This document shows positions 51,740 to 64,000 of a stretch of 64,000 nucleotides of DNA, piece by piece. Each line of letters opens with the position of its first letter. The stretch's first letter is position 1. This DNA is from Adineta ricciae (lineage: Eukaryota > Rotifera > Eurotatoria > Adinetida > Adinetidae). The DNA lies in NCBI GenBank assembly GCA_905250025.1, contig CAJNOJ010000044.1, positions 186,001 through 250,000 of the forward strand. Reading direction: 5' to 3'. The notes under the pieces are model-generated. The model was not told the DNA's origin, made no database searches, and was given only the letters and a program-made list of their open reading frames with translations. A program made the translations under genes and the position numbers.

Positions 51740-52750
51740 CTATCGAGTAATTTTTATTCTTCTCAGTGGATTTTTTTTATCTCGAAGTATTGTCAACTGT
51801 TGACATGATTTCTCGATTTCATCGTAAAAAGTTTCTACCGATGTAAACAGCCATGACTTTTCATTTCGCTCCATTACATGAAAATTATGACCATAGGACA
51901 TGTTGAACATGTGTTCGGCGCGAACATTTGGATCGACATTTAGCATTGCAGCATGAACACACCCATCATCGATGTATTCTCGAAGAATGAGGTCATCTTT
52001 CAGCAGGGTATCAATCAGCTTTTGCACTTCCTTTGATTCGTAGTACCATTTCAAACGAATCAGGAAGAAATTGTTGTAGATACATTCGTCCTCCCCCTCG
52101 AACTGCTTCAGCAAATCTGGTGAAATGGAGTGCAAAGGCTCAGTTAATTCGAAATATATTGTTCGATAACCATAGTCCAGGTTCTTTCTCTTCATATATA
52201 CAAACAGATCTTCTTTCGTATTACCAGCAAAATACGAGTCGTCGTCCATTCTCATCAGATATTCATACCCACCATCTCGTACTGCAGGATGATAAAACAC
52301 ATCATATGTCCAGAATCGACACATCAGACGATAGCCCATAGACTTGTCGAGTTGTGAAGTGTTTGTTGGTCGAACTGATGTTGTGAAGTTGATGAGTAGA
52401 AACGAGATGTTGATCTGCTTGTAGTATTTGGTTGTACATGAGAGGATGTGTTGTTTCATTTGTGAAGTAAAGTTGTGGTCATGGAAGATGAGAAATGGAT
52501 AGGAAGTGTTGGGTCGGGTCGAATGGAAACGCATTACCGAATGGATCATATTGATAGTCAAGAAAACAGAACGATTGGTACTACGCATCAGCGTAACAAT
52601 GACACCACGTGTTTTAGACGATTTAAGTTTTGACATGAATGAATATTGATTGTCGAAAAGAAGCAAATTTATAATAAGAAGTACAAGAGTGAGAAATTGC
52701 AGTGATGCAGACATTGATCGAAACGAGCGAAAAATTTTCCTCATCCTCAT
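51740..52750 (-). CDS. GT15-like glycosyltransferase, copy c
   Basis: A single-exon gene of 336 residues starting MRMRKIFRSF, with anchor LQFLTLVLLIINLLLF. The core has TRGVIVTLMRSTNRS, SVMRFHSTRPNTSYP, GYRLMCRFWTYDVFYHPA, YEYLMRMDDDSYFAGN and DGCVHAAML. The segment after LDYGYR (TIYFELTEPLHSISPDLL) differs from copies a and b, while KEVQKLID and DDLILREYI match copy b and SVFLTINMIH and NTKEDLFVYMKRKNLDYGYR match copy a. It looks intact, with the metal-binding aspartates kept. It lies directly upstream of the GT14 gene on the same strand, as in an operon or a shared transcript. Confidence 0.82.
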   Translation of the reverse strand: MRMRKIFRSFRSMSASLQFLTLVLLIINLLLFDNQYSFMSKLKSSKTRGVIVTLMRSTNRSVFLTINMIHSVMRFHSTRPNTSYPFLIFHDHNFTSQMKQHILSCTTKYYKQINISFLLINFTTSVRPTNTSQLDKSMGYRLMCRFWTYDVFYHPAVRDGGYEYLMRMDDDSYFAGNTKEDLFVYMKRKNLDYGYRTIYFELTEPLHSISPDLLKQFEGEDECIYNNFFLIRLKWYYESKEVQKLIDTLLKDDLILREYIDDGCVHAAMLNVDPNVRAEHMFNMSYGHNFHVMERNEKSWLFTSVETFYDEIEKSCQQLTILRDKKNPLRRIKITR

Positions 52751-52900
52751 CTATGTTTGTAAACGATGAGTAAAGTATTCAATTCAATCTTGTTTTGTCT
52801 CTAGAATGTTAAAAGGACATGAAAACGAATCGGTCGACTTACATGCAGTTGAAAAACGTGTCCGATCATTTTTGATGAGCCACATAATATCAACAAAAAA

Positions 52901-53620
52901 ATGAAGTTTGTCGTTCACGTTCTGCTTGATTGCTTTTTGCCTATACATATTGTCATGTTCTTCACATGTTTAGGTAGAGTTGGACAAGTCAACTTGAAAA
53001 GGGCACAATCTAATTCGATTTATTATCACAAAAATGTTCCAGTTAAGTCAAGAAAATGGGTATACACCGAAAAAACTTCGTGATTCATCTTAATGCAATC
53101 CATATGGTTTGATGATTTCTTCAAATTCGACTCAGAAATCATAAGGTGTCCTACAAGTTGGGTTATTCGACTCTGTATTGAAACAAAATGTGATCAGAAG
53201 AACAAATTCAGATTCGATTGCATCTACACAGCCGGTTATCATGTCGCTGAATTTGTTGTTCTTGGCCTAGATTTCATGAAGAAAGATCTAGACGTATGCA
53301 TTTTATCTGTTTCATACAGAAACAGTTGCCTGATTTCCAATTTTTTGTGTCAAACTGTATCGTTGAAATATCAAAAAACCAAAACAATGAAGTCAAATCA
53401 ATTCTTATCTTTGTTTCGATATGATATCATCATTTTCCTTTCGATCATACTTAACCGAAATAAACGTCATACATACGACAAAACGAACGAACATACGGTG
53501 GTGATATCTGATTCATTTTTTTGTTCTTCTTATATTAGTCACCATCTCGATTATTTATCGATATATATGTGTTCTGAATTTATTTATATAAGAGAATATA
53601 GTATTCGAAGTGTGAACTGA
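52901..53620 (+). pseudogene. unrecognised 240-codon frame with a signal-like start and one in-frame TGA
   Basis: An ATG at 52901 opens a hydrophobic, signal-peptide-like segment (FVVHVLLDCFLPIHIVMFFT) followed by a basic region. A TGA at 53081 interrupts it, and ten bases later the same frame continues from ATG 53093 for 175 codons to 53620. The second part is Cys-rich (CPTSW, LCIETKCD, DVCILSV) with a hydrophobic stretch (RYDIIIFLSIILN). I could not find GT-AG pairs in phase that remove the stop. It may be a decayed gene, a gene with an unrecognised intron, or chance in AT-rich DNA. No family is recognised. Confidence 0.3.
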
Positions 53621-53671
53621 AAAGCTACACATGATTTACTGAAGAAAAATCCAATGCATGATTGCCTATTC

Positions 53672-54921
53672 TTAGTAGATGATAAACATAAAGAAACTTA
53701 GCAAGATATTAATGAATTTCATGTAACTTTTCACGTTTTGGCCACTGTTCTCGATCATTTCCATTCGTCGCAATTGTTGTCGACGTTCTTGAAAATTTTC
53801 GACATGAAAATTACGAAACAATTTTCTCGTACCAAGTTTTTGAATTGGTCTGTATGTATCCTGGATGAGATTAGCATGCTTATCATGTAAGTACCGAAAT
53901 CCATGCAATTGATGAAACGATAACTTCAGCGGTTCCAAAAGAACCGTCCAAACCACGGATTCAAAACAAGGTGGAGTCGTCAATGATCCATCATAACGAT
54001 AATAACGACGAAGACGGTTTTCGCCGATCAGCGTCTTGACATCGATTGAATTATTCAAAGTAAATCGAGAGTCTTGGCCTCGAATATGTTTTAAAGCGTT
54101 GACCAAGGGTTGAAGTAATGGATTTGGTTCATCGCTGATCTAAACATAGGCAAGAGAAAAACATTCTTGGAATGAAAAAGAACAATTCATTGAATAGTAT
54201 CACTTCGAAGAAAACACCGATGACGGCAAGAGCGCGTGTATTGTGCATGGCATCGAGAATATTTGAATACCAACTTGAATATGTAACTAAATGCATCTTA
54301 GGAAAAAAACGAAACAATCAAATATATATGAGAAACAAATTGAAGATGTCTGTTTTCAATATTTACCTCGATAGGATAAGATTGCCCTTCATACAGATGC
54401 TCCGAACCATTGACATTATCATTCGGATGTCCCCAATGAAAATGAATTTGCTCAGCAATATAATCTTCACCTCCTGGTACAACGTTTTTTAGGACATATC
54501 GACCGTTTAGATTCAGTTGAGCTAAACAAGTCGATAGCGACAGTCTTAACTACGTAATATCAAATAAGACATTCCACATACCTGTAAAACCGGTATTGAA
54601 AACTTCGTCTGGTACTAATTACACACACGGAATACATGATGAAGATATGACTAGAAGAGATACCTGTCGGATCACGTTCTTCTAAAGAAATTGGTTTGAG
54701 ACGAGTATTGTACGAAGATCTATTGAAACGAATGTTGATAGGTGATTGAGAACGACCACCACAGTAACGATTTTTACGTGCCCACAGTTTCGGATTTTGA
54801 TACGACCAGCTCTCTATATAAAACTGAAAGTCAACAGTCATTTTGCGATAGTGGTAGTATTACCTGTGGATTCAATGATATATGGTATACATAGTATTGC
54901 TGCCAATATAAATGATAGCAT
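53672..54921 (-). CDS. alpha-type carbonic anhydrase, secreted or membrane-anchored
   Basis: It hydrates CO2 to bicarbonate at a zinc site. The signal peptide MLSFILAAILCIPYIIEST is joined by a 50-bp intron to ESWSYQNPKLW. Further exons give CGGRSQSPINI, IHFHWGHPND with the first two zinc histidines, GSEHLYEG with the gatekeeper Glu, EMHLVTYSSW with the third histidine split by an intron, NTRALAVIGVFFE, YYRYDGSLTTPPC with the catalytic Thr, and VVWTVL. All catalytic residues are present. The C-terminus ends in a hydrophobic run (FINILLSFFMFIIY) that suits a GPI signal or tail anchor. It has five or so introns, as normal for this genome. Confidence 0.9.
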
Positions 54922-56985
54922 TTTATGGTCTTTTTCGAAATCAGAACTAGTTCAAAGAAAATAAAGAACTGATGTCCTATTTCGATTCTAATGTTAGCAG
55001 GAATAATCAGTCAAGGTTGCAAGCAAAAGATGTGTTTACGGAGAGGTATAAGGAAATATGTCATTGGTCTGGATTATAGATAACTAATGCAAATTCGAGA
55101 ACGAATCGATTTGATAAATAATTATATGATTAGTCGGCTAAGTGCAATCTACCATTCTCCCATTTTAATCGATTAGAATGGTTCGAAACGAAGGAAAATA
55201 TATTCTTAGAGTTGAATTTGATTCAACTTATTGGAATAATAACACCTTCCTGTCTATTCATTTACATACCATCTCAGACCGGAGTCGCATCGATAAGAAG
55301 AAATAAACTTAGATGAACTATCTCCCTCAATGTATGACATCCTGCCTGTGGAAACGAGTTTCAGTATCTAACCCGCAATTCACGGCAGGTAAATTTCTTA
55401 CTTTCTTGTGTTGTCAAATGCACTGGTAGGATTGCACTCTAGAAATGTAAGTTATGTCATACTATTAAATAGAGAACAGATAATAATCAATATTTCCCTC
55501 CCTCTTATCTCTCTTTATTTATATCATGCACTCTTTGACTCTGTCTATCGGCCTTCGCTATTTCCTGGTTTTTTTCCTGACAAATGATCTAATTCTTTTG
55601 ATCCTATTGAGAAAAGATAATGATATCAATATCGAACTACTTTATAACGTAGTGTCATATAAAGTCCTCGGATCTCGTTCTGCTTTTCAGAAGTTACTAA
55701 ATATGTTTCTGACTTGTGCTTAAATATGAAAACGATCATAAAGTCAGGAGATTGCAGAAACATAGCTGTCATAAATTGCAATCTCATAACGTTCGATATA
55801 TCTCATTTTCGACTGTTGGATGAAAATGTAGAACAAAAGTATCATTGAGTGCACTGAGATAGCACGAATGAATGCGAATCTCATATCGACTGCTACTCTC
55901 AAGATTTCCTACTACGTGCGGGGATGATCGACAAAGACGCAATTAGGACAAAACAGCATATTGACAATGAAAGTGCAAGGAGGACAAATCTTTATAGCTA
56001 CTCAAACGATTTACGTATAATGAAGTAATCGTGTTATTCTGAAATGAAATGACTTATAAATATACAAACAATAACTAGGAGAAAGTGCATCTATAAGTAT
56101 TCTTCTGCACGAGTTAATGAGTATTCAATAGCGAAAAACTGCTATATGAATGTATAATACGAACGATTTCTGTGCACTCTTTCCTTCTCATTAAACTGAT
56201 CGATATTTCTTTCTTAGATTATTCCCTAATCACGTATAATGACAACCGAGATATTGACCTTAGCAAAAATAGTTTCGTCACTCTGGTAAACGAGTATAAG
56301 AATAATAAGACCTCAGTACAATCATCCTGGTATATTTATTAAGATCATATTTAGTTTATGACGTGAAAATATTCTCGGAGAATGCAGGACAGATTACTGA
56401 TCATAAAACCAAAGTGCTTATTACTCACACTTCAACTTTTCAGATATATGTACAACAAGATTTGAAAGTATCGCTAATAATTTGGTTTCTTGTACTCGAA
56501 CCTATTTCAGAAATTCAATCTATATAATTGTATATTTAAGGTGAGAAAGTGTCTCGATCGTTGCTGTTGTTATTATTGAGATTCCACAGGTGATGAATGA
56601 TACAAACTATTTTCTTTGATTGAATAAATACACTGTTAGAGCACGTCCGAAGGATATTCTATGAAGAATAGTTAGGTGGGTAAGATCGATTCACAATGAA
56701 TATTTTATTTCTTTTGAAATTCAAGAAAAAACAACAAATAATCTAATAATTGCACATGATTGTAACCTAAATGTTGTGTTTTTTCTCCAATCTTACTAAT
56801 TTATCTCAGACAGACGAAAAAAAACTTGATTATATTTTACATTGAAATACCATATTTTATTCTGTTTTGGCTAATCTCGTGATTCAGATTGTTGACTGGA
56901 ATCAGACAGAGTTCGTTTGTTACGCAGACGTTTGGTTCTAAAGATGTTCCATCGAAGCAGTTCGTATCGATTTTATGCAGAAAAC
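54922..56985. other. 2-kb intergenic stretch without a recognised gene
   Basis: AT-rich unique-looking DNA between the carbonic anhydrase (transcribed leftward) and the 3' end of MEAF6. The longest frame (55526-55723, plus) is hydrophobic and uninformative. I found no terminal repeats or transposase-like frame. Confidence 0.45.
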
Positions 56986-58059
56986 TTACTTCGCGCGTCG
57001 TTTGCTCGACGTAGATGTGTTTGTCATCGTACGAGATGTTGGCTTTTCACTACTTGTTGTACTTTCGTCTTCATCTTCAATATCTTCATCGCCGTCGTCA
57101 TTCAATGGCTGAGTCGATTGAGTGTTATTTTCCGAAACTAAACAAATAGAGTTTTGTGCATCAACAGATCGAATTTGAATCGTACCATTACTATTTTTCT
57201 TGTTACTAGATAATTCCTGCATGATTTCACGGTGTTTACGAATACTTTTGCGACCTGAATACAAAACACAAGTTCAGTTTTACATTGAGAGAGGTGAATG
57301 CACGTACGTTCTTTCTCTTTTTCACGTTTGAGATGATCGCGACCGAGCAGCTAGACATTCAAGTCGATTCTTGTCCAGAATTGTACTTCAGAATACGAAA
57401 TACTTACTGTGTAAGATGTCGCAGATGAATACGAAAACAATCGATCAGATTCACGAAATTTCGATGATTTATCGATCGAACTAACGAAAAACAAAAGTAG
57501 TCCAATCAATCAATTACAAGATCAAGATTGGCGTCTTCTTGATTAAAATAGGGAAAAGAATTCATGTCTCATGTGTGATCGATTGAACATCTCTGAAGAC
57601 ATTCGTCGTGTGCTTATCTGATACGCAAGAAGGATCCATACTTTTGATTAAAAACTCACTTATTATTGCCACTTCCACTCGTTAAACAATTGCTCCATCC
57701 TCGAATACAGTTTCCTGTATCTTGCGTTTGTTTAAGATAACTCGTTTCGAATGCATAAATTTGCTCTTCGATATCTGATAAGGATTTCTACATGAAGAAC
57801 ATACGATAGTGACAAACGAATAGACAATTGAATTTCAACAAACTTCAATTTCTTCTTTCTTCTTCAATAATTGTGCCAATTCAGCACGTGTATCACGAAA
57901 AGTGTTATTTGTAGTTGATTTCTCTTTAGTCGTTGAGCTTGAGGGTGATGTAGTAGCTGCTGTTGTCGTTGTCGTCGCCGCCGCCGTCGTCGTAGTTGCT
58001 GTGGCTGAAGAAGACGCAGCGGATGTGGTAGAGACATTTGCGGTAGGAGAATCTTTCAT
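56986..58059 (-). CDS. MEAF6: MYST/Esa1-associated factor 6 (Eaf6) homologue
   Basis: MEAF6 is a small subunit of the NuA4/TIP60, HBO1 and MOZ/MORF histone acetyltransferase complexes. After an Ala/Thr/Ser-rich start (MKDSPTANVSTTSAASSS) not found in the human protein come RDTRAELAQLLKKKEEIE, then SLSDIEEQIYAFETSYL (human: LANLERQIYAFEGSYL), TGNCIRGWSNCL (human: GNIIRGWDRYL) and KSSKFRESDRLFSYSSATS (human: NRKFKEAERLFSKSSVTS). The rest is disordered with acidic (DDGDEDIEDEDE) and Ser/Thr segments and ends SSKRRAK. There are about five short exons. Confidence 0.88.
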
Positions 58060-58273
58060 CCTTTTCTTTTTCGAAACAAAACAAAAACAAAGACTAATAC
58101 GGATATTTATCTAAAGGTATAGTTGAAGAAGAATCTTTATTTCGATTGAAATTTTATTTTATTGTTTCATGATAAGAGTGCGTCTGTCTGATTTTTTAAA
58201 GATACAATAGAACAAAAAACAAAATAAGATGATTATTATTAATTGTCTATAGAATCTTGCTTTGTCGTTTGGT

Positions 58274-60982
<2,709 letters not shown>

Positions 60983-61969
60983 ATGGGCGCGAATAAGACG
61001 AAACTACCTAAAACTGTTGTACATCAACTAGCAGTTCGAACGCAACGTAAGAGAAAGTTAACAACATAAAAATCAGTGTCCTATTTTTCATTTTGAATTT
61101 TTTAACAGGATCAACGGCAGAAATAAAAGCTATGTGCGTAAGTTTGAAGGCAGATTTGATCACTGATTGCTGGCATTATTCATGAATAGGCATGCAATTT
61201 TTCGCCGCCATTTTCCCAATGGAAAAATTGAATCTCCAGAAGTAGTTTGCTTATTGTGATTAAAATTTACTGAGAATCATTGCCGATGTACGTTTAGGAT
61301 CTGTGGCGATGTTTACAAAAGTTTTCGCTTCAGCCCATGAAATACGAGGAGCGAACAGCTGAACGACTTTATCGATTGTTTGAATCACCTAGTCGAGTAA
61401 TTGATCATTTCTCTGCTGATTTCTCTTTTAATTCACAAAGAATTTTCTATTACAACACCAGAAAATAGACGGCAGTATTGATTTTTTCAATTTTATGGTT
61501 GTTTCGCATATTCTCGAACATGGTTCCGCTCACAGCAAAATTGTCTGTAAGTATCGAATTACACTACATCCTATATTGTCGTTTCGTTTCTTCAGTATAT
61601 TTCGAATCTCTTGATGTAAATAACGATGGAATCATCTCACGGGAAGATCTGGAAGCATGTTTACCACACACGGTCGAATCTCAACAACTAATTCAAAAAT
61701 TACTTCGACAATGGGATCTGGTAAATACTTGTAAAAGAAACGAATTCAAAATCGAACTGCACGTCTTTTTCTTCTAGAACAGAGATGGTCACGTCAGTTT
61801 GGAAGATTTCGAAGGATACATCAATTCTAATCCACATTTATTACCAATGTTCGCTGAAGAAAGAGAACGTGTACGTTTGAATAGTGTTTCTCATGAACTA
61901 GCAGTCGACTCTCAACCCTATACACATAACTACCCTGTTACTCGTGATCTGTTTGTCACATCTAAATAA
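60983..61969 (+). CDS. NCS-like (recoverin/calcineurin-B type) EF-hand calcium sensor
   Basis: The product begins MGANKTKLP, a good N-myristoylation signal (Gly2, Thr6). Short exons then give STAEIKAMHAIFRRHFPNGK, DLWRCLQKFSLQPM, DGSIDFFNFMVVSHILEHG, YFESLDVNNDGIISREDLEA and NRDGHVSLEDFEGYI. Two canonical EF loops (DVNNDGIISRED and the one at DLNRDGHVSLED) and degenerate N-terminal hands fit the neuronal calcium sensor or calcineurin-B/CHP layout. The C-terminus, after FAEERERVRL, is about 35 residues longer than usual and ends VTRDLFVTSK. A membrane-linked calcium switch is inferred. Confidence 0.75.
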
Positions 61970-62606
61970 GGCGAAACATTACTATTATGGATAATATTTT
62001 CGAATAAAACACAATGCCTATTTTTGAAATTGATCGTCCATTCTCGTTCAAAGTGTTTCATGGATTTAGCAAGGAATTCATCCTGATATGCACAATCAGT
62101 GTACGTTTTTTTAATAAATGATATGCGCATACTGAACAACCAAACAAGACAAATGTACGCATGTGAAAAGGAAAAGAAAACGCTTGTCGCACAATACCCA
62201 CATACATATGTGCGTTAGTTAAAGAACTATTTAGAAGAAAAGAAGAAAAACCGAACAGATAGTTCACTGTTTGTGCCAATGCGCAGCAGAAAAAAGAAGA
62301 AGGAGAAAGGTAAAAAAAAAGAAAGAAGAGAAAAATAATAATGCTTTGCCGATCAAAAAATGGACAAAACAGCATTATCATTGTGCAAGAAAAGAAGTAT
62401 AAGTATTTTATATACACGTACAAATAGAACATTTTCGCAAGCGAATAGAAAGAGACAGGGTTTGCTTGTAATTTTTAACGAAAGCGCAACAACAACAACA
62501 AAAAAGAGAGAGAGAGATATGAGCCACAAGAGGACTAACACACATTCCTGAAACATTTGGTAGGATTAGGGAAATTAGAAAGAAACAAATTGATAATCAA
62601 AGATAT
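61970..62606. other. convergent intergenic spacer
   Basis: About 640 bp between two convergent 3' ends. It has A/T-rich and GAAGAAAA-type purine runs (62,285-62,340). No gene is supported; the overlapping frames on both strands are low-complexity. Confidence 0.5.
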
Positions 62607-64000
62607 TTATTGAACAATGTTCGATGGCGGCATCGGAGGTCGCGATAATTGATTATTCAAACGAAATAATTTAATAATTGATTTTTTTAATTGTCTGACA
62701 TTATAATCGATAAGTGCTTGTCTTGTGAGTGCTTCTTCGCGTAGAATACATATCAATGCTAGATGACGATTGATTTCTTTGAGATAAAGCGCACGGCCAC
62801 CTGTTAATTTAATTACACTTGATGACATCGAATCGAATACGGCTGATGCTGGTTCACTCGTAGTTTCGATCATCGCTGAACGATGATTTATCACTGGGGT
62901 TGTACTCAATGGACCTGAAAAATAAATGGCAAATAAGAGTTCAATGTTTTCAACGAGAGTTCAACATACTATTAACATATGAATTACTTCTGATTTCATT
63001 TAAAGGAACATTATTCTCATTGTAAGTTTCATTTTGACTTTCAATATTCCATTCATGATGATGTTCGTTTTCATCATCATCATCATCATCGTTTAGATTT
63101 CCTCGTTCATTGATATACTCCTCGTCATCGTCATCATCGTCCTGTATTGTTCGAGCATTGTTTTTGTTGGGTTTACCATAGATTTCACTCATATTGATCA
63201 GTAGATCGATCATGTCGCAGCACAGTTCATACATCTACAAAATGCCGTGTTGTTTCGTAGTCGAGAAACCGTTTTCAGGCACTTACTTGCATGTCCGTAG
63301 GCGATGAATCAGTTGCAATACTTATTTTCGTTTGAACATCGAAGAGAAATGCTTGTTCAATATTCGATGTCGATAATAGAAGGTTGAGCAAACGTTCTAA
63401 GTGGCCAAATTGTGGGATTAGTTTCTGTATTACTTTTGAAAATGCTTCGAATATTGAATGATCATAGATTGATGTTAAATGAAAATTTATTAGAATATCT
63501 TGAGGATTTGAATTTGGCGTTATGGACGTCGATGACCAAAGATCCATTCCGCCAACATGATCAGCAGAACGGTCTCGTACCTACAGAACATATTTGAAAA
63601 AATAAACAAAACATGAAATGCGTGAGACGTTCATACCTGATTATGAATATCTCGTTGTGTTTCAATTTTTGCTTCGTCCGATAGTTGATCCACTTTATGT
63701 ATAAATACTTCATAGCGTATTCGAGGATTCAGTCGTTTACCCAGTTGGATAATTGTGTTTAAACGTAAAATTGATTCTGAATAATCATCTTGAGCATCGA
63801 TTATATATACAACAGCATTGCAACGTTTTAATAAACGTTCCATGTCATAACCACCACTGATTATACTTTGCATTGGATCATCGTCGTATGAAGATGCTTG
63901 GCCACCGTTTCCCTCAATTCCACTATTGTGTCCTGAGGTGAAGACTTGTAACTGACCGGGCAATTCTTGAACTTGGAAACTGATGAACGATCCGCAGGAA
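62607..64000 (-). CDS. Ras-related GTP-binding protein C/D (Rag GTPase), 5' partial
   Basis: RagC/D pairs with RagA/B at the lysosome to recruit mTORC1 when amino acids are present. The frame enters at 64000 inside the GTPase domain. Visible marks: LPGQ (switch II, human FPGQ), [29 protein letters not shown] (G4), [77 protein letters not shown] and [19 protein letters not shown]. Two insertions stand out: about 25 residues right after LPGQLQVF, and about 60 residues rich in Asp between SEIYGK and the LTGGRALYL strand. The start codon lies right of the window. Confidence 0.92.

Noticed and set aside
54922-56985. Possible transposable element in the 2-kb gene-free stretch
   Set aside because: I looked for terminal inverted or direct repeats and transposase or reverse-transcriptase motifs and saw none.
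57902-58114. Plus-strand Val/Ala-rich frame
   Set aside because: Antisense shadow of the Ala/Thr-rich N-terminus of MEAF6.

Overview
The window reads as a piece of a compact, AT-rich animal genome, most likely a bdelloid rotifer. Genes are dense. Introns are mostly about 45-65 bp and use plain GT..AG ends. Most proteins are clear animal orthologues (HSP60, HSP10, FoxD, calbindin/calretinin, EED, NUB1, MEAF6, alpha-tubulin, RagC/D). Among them sits a tandem array of family-15 glycosyltransferases, a family known from fungi and some protists but not from ordinary animals. Rotifer assignment is inference; I could run no search.

Left part (1-8,600): the 3' end of an unknown polyQ gene; a dihydroorotate dehydrogenase gene of which only the 5' half is visible; a C2H2 zinc-finger gene; and the head-to-head HSP10/HSP60 pair sharing a promoter of about 270 bp. 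A gene-poor stretch of 2.6 kb follows. From 8,618 to 14,061 lies a 2.7-kb unit present twice in direct order, each copy with a complete FoxD-type gene. The junction is a single undetermined base at 11,331, so this may be two haplotypes joined in assembly.

Middle (15,100-45,500): calbindin/calretinin (-), an AT-hook nuclear protein (+), a CS-domain-like protein (-), a multipass membrane protein (-), a RING/coiled-coil/propeller TRIM-like protein (+), an atypical Rho GTPase (+), the Polycomb subunit EED (+), a lysosomal palmitoyl-thioesterase-like gene (+, intronless), NUB1 (+), and a very long ASH/Ig-domain ciliary protein (+, DLEC1/CFAP-like).

Right part (45,700-64,000): three intact GT15 genes and one GT15 pseudogene, with a GT14 core-2/I-branching-type N-acetylglucosaminyltransferase between them, all on the minus strand. 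The GT15 copies share near-identical cores with divergent ends and look like mosaics made by gene conversion. Then come an unrecognised interrupted reading frame, an alpha-carbonic anhydrase, about 2 kb without genes, MEAF6, alpha-tubulin, a myristoylated NCS-like calcium sensor and the 3' part of RagC/D with two unusual insertions.

Most neighbours are unrelated housekeeping or developmental genes. Only the HSP10/HSP60 pair and the glycosyltransferase block look like functional clusters. I saw no supported virus-like element, CRISPR array, rRNA or tRNA.
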